Assembly (NCBI GenBank): GCA_902795275.1
Contig: CADBKQ010000007.1
Coordinates: 1-64,000 of the forward strand
Direction: 5' to 3'
Origin: an uncultured Eubacteriales bacterium
GTDB taxonomy: Bacteria > Bacillota > Clostridia > Christensenellales > Aristaeellaceae
DNA length: 64,000 bases
A model generated the notes under the pieces. The model was not told where the DNA came from and did no database searches. It saw only the letters and a list, made by a program, of their open reading frames with translations. The position numbers were made by a program, and so were the translations under genes. Below are positions 9,740 through 16,665 of this stretch, in pieces; within the stretch, counting starts at the first letter, position 1; the number at the start of each line of letters is the position of its first letter.

Positions 9740-10327
9740 AATAATCTGGCTGTAAAAACGCCATACAGAATCTGCCAGGACAGCATCGGCAGCAGCATCG
9801 AGAACCTGCACCGCCAGATGATCCTGAAAAGCAACATCGCCGAGCTGGACCGCCTGCACATGATGGACCAGCTGACCGGGCTGCAGAACCGCTTCGCGTT
9901 CAAGCGCTACCGCTAGGCGTATGTTTCGTCCCCCGGCGGCTATTCCGTCGCCATCCTCGACATCGACTGCCTTAAAACGATTAACGATCAGTTCGGCCAT
10001 CTGGCCGGAAACAACGTGATCTCGATTGCCGCCGGCGTGATTCGCGACGCCGTCGAGAAAGATGATCTGGCCATCCGCTACGGCGGCGATGAATTTCTGA
10101 TTCTCTCCCATGGGACGGACGCCGCGCTGTGGGAAGCGCGCAGGGAAAAGATCAACCTGGAATTGAAAAAAATCGCCGAGCAGCAGCAGCTTCCTTACAA
10201 GCTCGGCGTCAGCCTGGGCTATGCTATTTCTACGGAAGACTCTCCCCTGTCCATCGAAGAAAGCCTGGAGCTCGCGGACCAGGCCATGTATGAAAACAAA
10301 AAGCAAAGAAAGCTGCGGCATTCGTGA
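9740..10327 (+). pseudogene. Diguanylate cyclase fragment with amber stop
   Basis: One frame reads the end of a regulatory protein: a coiled-coil linker, DQLTGLQNRFAF (the GGDEF entry motif), an in-frame TAG at 9914-9916, then VAILDIDCLKTINDQFGH and the intact signature RYGGDEF, ending at 10327. No start codon or sensor domain precedes the linker; the frame is closed by TAA at 9737. Both the 5' part and one internal codon are therefore damaged. Translation from a later start would give a partial domain without the substrate-binding entry helix. The remaining sequence is well preserved, so inactivation looks recent. Confidence 0.82.
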
Positions 10328-10394
10328 TGGATGGGAAGCCCTGTTTCCGCTTCGGAACGAACCCGTCCTTCATTCCTGATTTCAGTCGATTCAA

Positions 10395-10425
10395 AAAGCC
10401 GGCCTTCGCAAGGAGGGCCGGCTTT
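10395..10425. terminator. Bidirectional terminator
   Basis: AAAGCCGGCC and GGCCGGCTTT form a 10-bp perfect stem around an 11-nt loop, with A-rich sequence on the left and T-rich sequence on the right. It separates the GGDEF remnant from the end of the leftward TIR gene. Confidence 0.8.
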
Positions 10426-10487
10426 CTGCTGTTTTATGCTCCAGAGCAAAATCGCTCTTCGTTCAGTTCATGGTCTGATTGAAACCG

Positions 10488-13400
10488 TCATTCAAAGCAA
10501 TAGGGATTAAATGCATTGACCGCCATGATAAACCACGCAGTGGGGGCGATATGCAGTTCATTTCCGTACTCCCAGGGCGTGCCGTCAAACAGGTAAATGC
10601 CCGTGGACAAGTTCTTCACCGTGGCGGCGGGGAACAGCCCGCTGTCGTTCTGGATGGAGCAGAGCGCGTCCAGGGCTTCCAGCGCCTTTTCGTCCTCTCC
10701 CCGCAGGCGGTACATGAGCCCGGTGAAAGCCGTACCCTCCGCCCACCAGCCGCCGTTGATGTTGGACTGGCAGAAAGGATACCCGCCTTTCTTCACCTTC
10801 ATCCGGCCGACGGTTTCCAGCGCGTCCTCATAGGGCCAGAATTCATCCTCCAGCGCCAGGCATGCCCATACCTGGGCGTCCAACACGGTGTTCTCCTTGC
10901 TGATGGTTTTGCCGTCCGATTCCGTGCCGGTGTGGAAAACGCCGCTTTCGCTGTCATACAGCGATTCAATGAGATGCAGCGCGCTTTCAGCTGCATTTTG
11001 GTATTTCTTTTCGCCGGTCACCTCTGCCAGGCGCTTGAAGGCCGCATAGGCGTCGATGTTGTGCTCGATGGATTTGTAGGTGAGGGGATAGACGGCGTCG
11101 TTCCCGCTTTCGGGCCATCCGTCATAGCCTGCGGTGAAGCCGGGGGCGGAAGCGCCGCAGGTGTCCAGCACCCAGTCCATCAATTCCTTGGCCGCTTGCA
11201 GATAGCTGTCTCCGCCGTACCGGGCATGGTATTGCAGCAGCGCCAGCGCCACATACGCGGTATTGCCCGTTTCGGAGCCGGTGTGGTGCTGGTGCTCCTC
11301 CCAAGTGCCGGTCTCTGCATTGTAACAGACGGGCAGCCGGGCGGAGCTTCCCCAGCCGGGGATGCTGGTGATGTCGCCCACCACATACGCGTTCCTGACC
11401 CTGCCCGAACGATAGCGGTCATGCTGGATGGCATAGACGAAGGAGTCCAGAATCTTTTTGGCCTCCTCCTGCCTGTCGGCGGATATAAACGCCATGGAAA
11501 CCAGCGCGTTGTCGTAGGAGAACGCGGTGTTTTTCAGATAGACGTTTTCGGATTCATAGGAACGGATCAGGGGATGGACGTCCTCAAAATAGCCTTCAAA
11601 GCGGATGTCGTCCAGATAGAACACGTTGTCCGCCGTGCCGGATTCATCGGTGCCGGTGCTGGGTTCATTGCCGGTCATGGAGAAGCCAAAGCCCAGGATC
11701 AGGTAACTGGTGTCCACGCCGTCCAGGTCGATGGCGTATTCCGTCCATTCTTTATCCAGCTCGATGTACTCTGTCCGCTGGGTTTCGCAGCTATCCGGGT
11801 ACGCCGCGTCCGAACCGTATTGGTATCCGCCCACCAGGAATTCCACCATTTCGCCGCCCTTTTCCCCCCGCGCCCAGAAACGAAGCACGGAAGCGCCGGT
11901 CAGGTTCATGCCCTGGTTGGGGGCGTCGGCGTTATTGATGCGAGGTTCGCTGCTGCCTTCGGGCAGATAGCCGTTTACAAACAGCCAGCCGCCCCAATCC
12001 TCGGGTTTGGTGACGATTTCGCAGCGAATGCAGCTGTCGCCGCTGTGGGGATTCTGCTGCCAGTGATCATCCATGGGATGCACAAGGGAAGCGTCCTTGC
12101 CCGACATCAGCATCCGCTGGGTGAAATGATTCTCCGAATCGCCAAAATCCTTGTAGACGTAAATGCAGCGGCTGTACTGGGCCAGCGATTCTTCCAGCGC
12201 GTCCAAGGCCAGTCCCGCGGCGGTTTCGTACGCGCCGTAAGGATTAATGTCCGCGGCTTCGGCGGGCGTCGGCGCGGCGGTTTCGCGAACGCGCTCCGCA
12301 GGCTCCACATCGTCAAAGACAATGGCTAACAGCGAGCTTCTGCTCATGCTGCGCATCCGCCCGTACTGGGACATGGCAAAGATGGAGAAATATCCGCTCA
12401 TCGAAAAGTCCACGGTTTCCCCGTCTTTCAAGGTGGCCCGCAGTTCCATGCCCACGGGCGCGGCGAACATGTTGCCGTCCGCGCCTTGCTTGGTCACTTC
12501 CAAGGAAGCGATGGATTTGATTTTCGTGGGATAGCTGGAAAAATGGGTAAACTCCTGGGCGATCCGCATGGAGGGGAAGCTGCCGCCCACGTTATAGGTG
12601 ATGCCCACGAACGCGGCGGGCGAACGGAAGCAGCCCTCCTCGAGATAGACCGTGCAGAAGGGCAGGCCCGCCATGTCCGGCGTCCGGGTTCTGTCGAACA
12701 CGATGCTGTCCACGTCGGCGGCGTTGACCTTTTCCGGGGTATAGACGGTCTTAGTGCCAATGAACCAGAATTGTGCCTCGTCGGGCAGGATATATTCATT
12801 GGTCGCGTTTTCATCGTCCACCGTCACGAATACGCCGTTCCGATTCCGAATCGAGGCGATTTCGAGGAACAGCTTCATGTTCTCCAGCTCGTATTTGTTT
12901 TCAAAGTCCGGGGTGTCGATGCCTTCAAAGAAGCCCTCGTTGCCGCTGCTGCGCCAGTTCATCCGCTTCGACATGAGCAGGAAGGAATTCGCCACGCCGG
13001 TATATACGGTGCCGTCCTTCATCGTAACGGTGACGGTGCCCTTGGGAACATAGTTCCCCCAGCTGTGCTGGTTCTGCGGGTAGGAAGAATCAGCGGGGGC
13101 TTCCGTCGCATCAGATGCGCTTTCATCCCCGATCACCGTTGTGCTCTGCTGCTCTTCGGCGGGAGCAGTGGGCGCCTGGGTCGGAATCTCGGTGGGAACC
13201 CGGGTCGGTTCCGCAGTGGGCGCCTGCGTAGGTTCAGGCGAAGGTGTCGCCGTGGCGGTTGGGGCGGCCGTCGGCGCTGCCGTGGGTTCCTCCGTCGGAA
13301 CGGCTGTCGGTTCGGGAGAAGGCGTCGCCGTGGGCGCGTCGGTGATGACGGGCGCCAAAGTGCTGACTGGGGCCTGCGTCGCCGCCGTCAGCTTGCCCGG

Positions 13401-13952
13401 GTCGCTCCCACCCGGTTTCCCCCACACCATGAAAGCGACGGCGGCTGCCACCGCCGCAACCGCGAGAACGGCGCACACAATGGCGATGATCTTCTTTTTC
13501 CTCCACGGCTTCGGCGTGGAGTTCATAAATGATATAATCCGGGCCACAATGGCGTCGAACACTTCTATATAGACTTTGATGCCGTTGATGTGCTTGATTT
13601 TTTCAATATCTTTTGGCAGGTCGTTGGGAAAAGAAAAATTCTCATACATGACGGGGATGATATTTTTCTTATTATCCAGCGCGCAAGCCAGTTCCTTGCG
13701 CACCCAGTCTCCTTCGTTCACGCAGCGGTTCAGGCAGCGGGGCGAAAGGATGATGATAAAATCCTTACAGTTCCTGATATAGTCCAGGATGGCGTCGTTA
13801 AAGTTGCCGTTTTTCAGGCTGTCAATATCGAAGAATACGCTGTAGCCTTTCGCCACCAGCACATCCCGCAGGTGCTTGGCCGATTCCCAGCCGTCTTCCC
13901 TGCGGTAGCTGATGAAAACGTCATACATTTCTTTTTCGTTTGCCTTTTTCAT
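10488..13952 (-). CDS. TIR domain, single membrane helix, extracellular glycan-type domains
   Basis: An 1154-aa chimera. Residues 9-140 are a TIR domain (YDVFISYRRED; GYSVFFDIDSLKNG; DFIIILSPRCL). W83 and E87 in GDWVRKELACAL match the tryptophan and catalytic glutamate of NAD-cleaving TIRs. KPWRKKK precedes one membrane helix (about 155-177), placing TIR inside and the rest outside. Residues about 189-268 are an APT/PxP-rich linker. Then come beta-rich domains (about 300-565), a jelly-roll carbohydrate-binding-like domain ending in VFYLDDIRFEG, and a C-terminal (alpha/alpha)6-type toroid resembling six-hairpin glycosidases. No glycosidase family could be assigned. It is the second gene after the HD/RyR-like gene (47 bp apart). 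Sensing of an outside glycan coupled to an inside nucleotide effector is my inference. Confidence 0.8.
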   Translation of the reverse strand: MKKANEKEMYDVFISYRREDGWESAKHLRDVLVAKGYSVFFDIDSLKNGNFNDAILDYIRNCKDFIIILSPRCLNRCVNEGDWVRKELACALDNKKNIIPVMYENFSFPNDLPKDIEKIKHINGIKVYIEVFDAIVARIISFMNSTPKPWRKKKIIAIVCAVLAVAAVAAAVAFMVWGKPGGSDPGKLTAATQAPVSTLAPVITDAPTATPSPEPTAVPTEEPTAAPTAAPTATATPSPEPTQAPTAEPTRVPTEIPTQAPTAPAEEQQSTTVIGDESASDATEAPADSSYPQNQHSWGNYVPKGTVTVTMKDGTVYTGVANSFLLMSKRMNWRSSGNEGFFEGIDTPDFENKYELENMKLFLEIASIRNRNGVFVTVDDENATNEYILPDEAQFWFIGTKTVYTPEKVNAADVDSIVFDRTRTPDMAGLPFCTVYLEEGCFRSPAAFVGITYNVGGSFPSMRIAQEFTHFSSYPTKIKSIASLEVTKQGADGNMFAAPVGMELRATLKDGETVDFSMSGYFSIFAMSQYGRMRSMSRSSLLAIVFDDVEPAERVRETAAPTPAEAADINPYGAYETAAGLALDALEESLAQYSRCIYVYKDFGDSENHFTQRMLMSGKDASLVHPMDDHWQQNPHSGDSCIRCEIVTKPEDWGGWLFVNGYLPEGSSEPRINNADAPNQGMNLTGASVLRFWARGEKGGEMVEFLVGGYQYGSDAAYPDSCETQRTEYIELDKEWTEYAIDLDGVDTSYLILGFGFSMTGNEPSTGTDESGTADNVFYLDDIRFEGYFEDVHPLIRSYESENVYLKNTAFSYDNALVSMAFISADRQEEAKKILDSFVYAIQHDRYRSGRVRNAYVVGDITSIPGWGSSARLPVCYNAETGTWEEHQHHTGSETGNTAYVALALLQYHARYGGDSYLQAAKELMDWVLDTCGASAPGFTAGYDGWPESGNDAVYPLTYKSIEHNIDAYAAFKRLAEVTGEKKYQNAAESALHLIESLYDSESGVFHTGTESDGKTISKENTVLDAQVWACLALEDEFWPYEDALETVGRMKVKKGGYPFCQSNINGGWWAEGTAFTGLMYRLRGEDEKALEALDALCSIQNDSGLFPAATVKNLSTGIYLFDGTPWEYGNELHIAPTAWFIMAVNAFNPYCFE

Positions 13953-13999
13953 ACCGCACCTCGATGATCTGATCTTTTATCTTCAGCGCGCTTTTGCTA

Positions 14000-16042
14000 T
14001 CAGTTCAGCCTGTAGATCCGCAGTCCGTCGAATTTTTTCAGCAGCTTGAGCATGGTGAAGAAGGGCTTCCAGTCCTTGCCCTGTTCTTCCAGGGGCAGGG
14101 TTTCATAGTGGCGGTAGATTTCCTCCTCGTCCTCCCAGGTGTCCATGCACAGGCAATGCTGGCGCATCTGCTCCCGGAGGGCTTTCCGGTCGCCGGGCTT
14201 TTCATTCTCCAGCGGGACGTTCAGGTACAGATCGCCATATCTCCATCCCATGGATTTATGCTCCCGGATCCACCGTTCATGCTCCATCGGCGCGAACACC
14301 TCGATTTGCAGGGCGCTGAACCGCTCCAGCATATCGTAGTCCACGGGCCGGTCCGTATAGAAGCAGCCCAGGGCGTCCAGGTATTTGGCGAAGCTCTTGA
14401 CCTGGTTGATATTGCTGAGCTTGTATTCCAGGGACAGGTTGTCGAAATCGTTTTCCAATTCGGTGGAGGACACCTGGTTTTCCTTATCCTGGTACTGGTA
14501 GCGCCCGTTGATGGCGACGGCGAAGTCGTACATGTGGAGGAAATTGCTGTCGGAGATATAGGTGTGCTTCTTGGAACGGTCCACCTTTTTCACCGACAGG
14601 TCAACCGTAAACTGAATGCCGCTCAGATCCACGATGCTTTCAATATCCCTCTTGAAGCGCTGCTCTTTTCCCGCCATATCGCTGTACGCTTTCAGGCGGG
14701 GCGGATCACCGGCCCGGCCCGCCTTTTCCCAGTCGGCGTATTTTTGCCGGTAATCCTCGATCTTTCCTTCTTCTTCCTGGTCATAGTAGTAAACGCAGCG
14801 GATATTGCCGTCGGTAAAATCAAAGTCCGCCGCCATGGGGTGCATTTCCTTCCGGGAGTTCCGGCCATAGGCGGTTCTGTCCCAGCACTGCAATTCATCG
14901 CAGAGCATGAGCAGGAAGGCCAGGGGGTGGTACTCAGCCTTGAGCGGCGGTTTCTTTTTGTCCGGGTCTTTGGACTTATAGAAAGCGATGGCGAATTTAT
15001 ACAGACTGTTGTGCAGCATGATCGCCGTGAGGGCGTCCACATGGGCCTTGGTCAGCTTGTCCGCGCCCAGCACGGCCACAAGCTCCTGATACAGCCGGGC
15101 CGCGCTGAAATAAGCGTGGTCCATGTAATAGCCGTACTGCTCGGGATGGATAGGCTTGCTCTCGATCGTGCGCACGAGGTACGCTTCCGTCACCTGGTAG
15201 GCTTCGCCCAGCTTTTCGTCAATGCCGTAAGCCAGCAGATCATTGACGGAGGCGAACGTCCGGTGATAAAGCCCCGAAAGGCGTTTCTGGGTTTCCGCGT
15301 CGATTGCGGTCAGGCGGCCCATGTCGTGGTAGGAAATGAACATGCTGCCCGCGCCGCGCTCCTGGCGGTCCACCTCAAAATAAGCCAGTACCTGCTCGAA
15401 GGGAATCTCAAAGGGATAGCCGATGTCATGGAACAGCGAGGTAAAGCCCCAGTATTCCAGGAAGAACGCCGCGGCCCGGTGTTCATCCGCCGCTCCGTCG
15501 AAGCCGTAAAAATGATTGAAGGTGTTCCGGAATTGCAGGTTGGTTTCATACAAAGCCAGCCCCATCGCGAACACATAGACGGAATGGGAATAGTGATCCC
15601 TGTGCTTCATCAGCAGCGAGCTGGCATTGGATTCAAATTCGCTGAGCAGTTCCACCATCTTCTGCGACCGGCCGTATTCCCCCATGAAGATTTCCAGCCA
15701 GCAGTAATACACGGTGTAAGCGTCCTCCGCCACGCCGGAGTCGATGAATTTTTCTATCTCCCTTTCCAGGCACAGCCGGTCAATGTCCTTCTGCATGTTG
15801 TATGGAATCTGATGGGCCGAAATGCTCGTTCCCAGGAAGTGTCCGCATTCTTTTTCTTCATCTGTCTTTTCTTTACTGAACCGCAGCCCTTCGCACCGGT
15901 TGTGCAAAAAGCGCAGCACGGCGGATTTCAGATCGTTTCTGTCCAACGCGCCTGCCAGCAGGTCGGGCTGCTTCGGCCCCACGTCCTTGCCGAAACGCGC
16001 CTCGTTCTGTTTTCTCATTTCCTCCAAAGCGGTATAGCTCAT
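14000..16042 (-). CDS. HD-superfamily protein with C-terminal RyR-like domain
   Basis: A 680-aa soluble protein. The middle part has an HD phosphohydrolase-like metal set: H150 or H153 in RDHYSHS, H205-D206 in SLFHDIGYPFE, possibly H344, and D382 in LLMLCDELQCWDR. The C-terminus has MEHERWIREH then MGWRYG (about 587-603), which resembles the bacterial RyR repeat (HxxW then GWxYG). RyR-type modules are thought to bind nucleotide-derived ligands in conflict systems. The gene is promoter-proximal to the TIR gene, so HD hydrolysis and RyR sensing could control a TIR product; this is inference. GGGGAGGAAAT precedes the ATG. The N-terminal 130 residues match nothing I know. HD confidence is moderate, RyR lower. 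Confidence 0.62.
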   Translation of the reverse strand: MSYTALEEMRKQNEARFGKDVGPKQPDLLAGALDRNDLKSAVLRFLHNRCEGLRFSKEKTDEEKECGHFLGTSISAHQIPYNMQKDIDRLCLEREIEKFIDSGVAEDAYTVYYCWLEIFMGEYGRSQKMVELLSEFESNASSLLMKHRDHYSHSVYVFAMGLALYETNLQFRNTFNHFYGFDGAADEHRAAAFFLEYWGFTSLFHDIGYPFEIPFEQVLAYFEVDRQERGAGSMFISYHDMGRLTAIDAETQKRLSGLYHRTFASVNDLLAYGIDEKLGEAYQVTEAYLVRTIESKPIHPEQYGYYMDHAYFSAARLYQELVAVLGADKLTKAHVDALTAIMLHNSLYKFAIAFYKSKDPDKKKPPLKAEYHPLAFLLMLCDELQCWDRTAYGRNSRKEMHPMAADFDFTDGNIRCVYYYDQEEEGKIEDYRQKYADWEKAGRAGDPPRLKAYSDMAGKEQRFKRDIESIVDLSGIQFTVDLSVKKVDRSKKHTYISDSNFLHMYDFAVAINGRYQYQDKENQVSSTELENDFDNLSLEYKLSNINQVKSFAKYLDALGCFYTDRPVDYDMLERFSALQIEVFAPMEHERWIREHKSMGWRYGDLYLNVPLENEKPGDRKALREQMRQHCLCMDTWEDEEEIYRHYETLPLEEQGKDWKPFFTMLKLLKKFDGLRIYRLN

Positions 16043-16143
16043 CGTATTTCCTCCCCGTTCAAGGATTTCATGAAATCGTTCTCTTTCACCGCCCGACGGT
16101 CATTCGTTGCGGCGCAATATACCGTGCCATTTTATCAGGTATT

Positions 16144-16172
16144 ATTTTAACATAACAGGAAATGATTTGCAA
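16144..16172 (-). promoter_or_regulatory. Candidate promoter of the HD/RyR-TIR operon
   Basis: Minus-strand TTGCAA (16172-16167), 17-bp spacer, TAAAAT (16149-16144). It leaves a leader of roughly 95 nt before the start at 16042. Confidence 0.5.
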
Positions 16173-16229
16173 CGAAAACCTGATTTTGGAAATGTTTTTT
16201 ATTTTAAAGTTGGGAACGGGGAGTTTTCT

Positions 16230-16270
16230 GGGGGAAACCATTCTTTGGATGCCAAAGAATGGTTTCCCCC
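16230..16270. repeat. 19-bp perfect palindrome, copy 1
   Basis: GGGGGAAACCATTCTTTGG, loop ATG, then its exact complement. The same 41-bp sequence with conserved flanks (GTTTTCT before, A/G-rich then CCCC after) occurs at 45909-45949. Here it touches the broken 5' end of a recombinase fragment. Confidence 0.9.
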
Positions 16271-16281
16271 AAACCCCCTAT

Positions 16282-16533
16282 CAGTCAGAGCGCAATGAGA
16301 AAGCAGCGGAACTGAAAGAACTGGAACAGCAGCTGGACAGCACGCAGGCCGTGCAGGATGCTGTGCAGAACTGGGCTGACATGATCCGTCAGTATCAGAA
16401 CCTGGATACGCTTGACCGCGAAACGCTTCTTCGCCTCATCGACAAAATCGAGGTGGGCGAAAAGAAGATCGTGGATGGACACAAGGAGCAGGAGATCAGG
16501 ATACACTATAAATTCGTAGGATTTATTCAATAA
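16282..16533 (+). pseudogene. C-terminal remnant of a large serine recombinase
   Basis: About 83 codons survive: a coiled-coil (KAAELKELEQQLDS), then LLRLIDKIEVGEKK and EIRIHYKFVGFI. This is the C-terminal tail typical of Tn4451/TndX-type serine recombinases (DUF4368-like). The catalytic and zinc domains, several hundred residues, are absent. The upstream boundary coincides with the palindrome at 16230-16270. It cannot be active and marks an old integrated element next to the TIR operon. Confidence 0.78.
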
Positions 16534-16578
16534 GACATTTACCCTTCTTAATCGAAAACTCTCTAACGGGCTTTAAAC

Positions 16579-16614
16579 GAAAGGACACAGCGAAAACGCC
16601 CGCTATGTCCTTTC
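16579..16614. terminator. Terminator below the EAL gene
   Basis: GAAAGGACA pairs with TGTCCTTTC, and inner AGCG/CGCT extends the stem. It lies 52 bp past the stop of the leftward EAL gene and could also stop rightward transcription. Confidence 0.65.
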
Positions 16615-16665
16615 ATTTGCCTTTTGCGTCATTTCATATGATGCGGCCCGGCTCTTTGCTGCCCG

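Noticed and set aside
7190..10321. 1043-codon open frame on the minus strand opposite the PL11 lyase
   Set aside because: Composition (His, Ala, Gly, Arg-rich) is the mirror of a GC-rich gene; it has no ribosome site or domain, and the plus-strand lyase has clear family motifs.
13141..13572. Gly/Val/Ala repeat protein on the plus strand
   Set aside because: It is the antisense of the APT linker of the TIR protein; the repeats come from the linker codons.
13994..16150. 718-codon plus-strand frame opposite the HD/RyR-like gene
   Set aside because: No domain, no ribosome site, and the opposite strand holds recognisable HD motifs and a good start.
16162..16281. Coding sequence leading into the recombinase tail
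   Set aside because: The frame passes through the HD operon promoter and the palindrome; no recombinase similarity is seen there.
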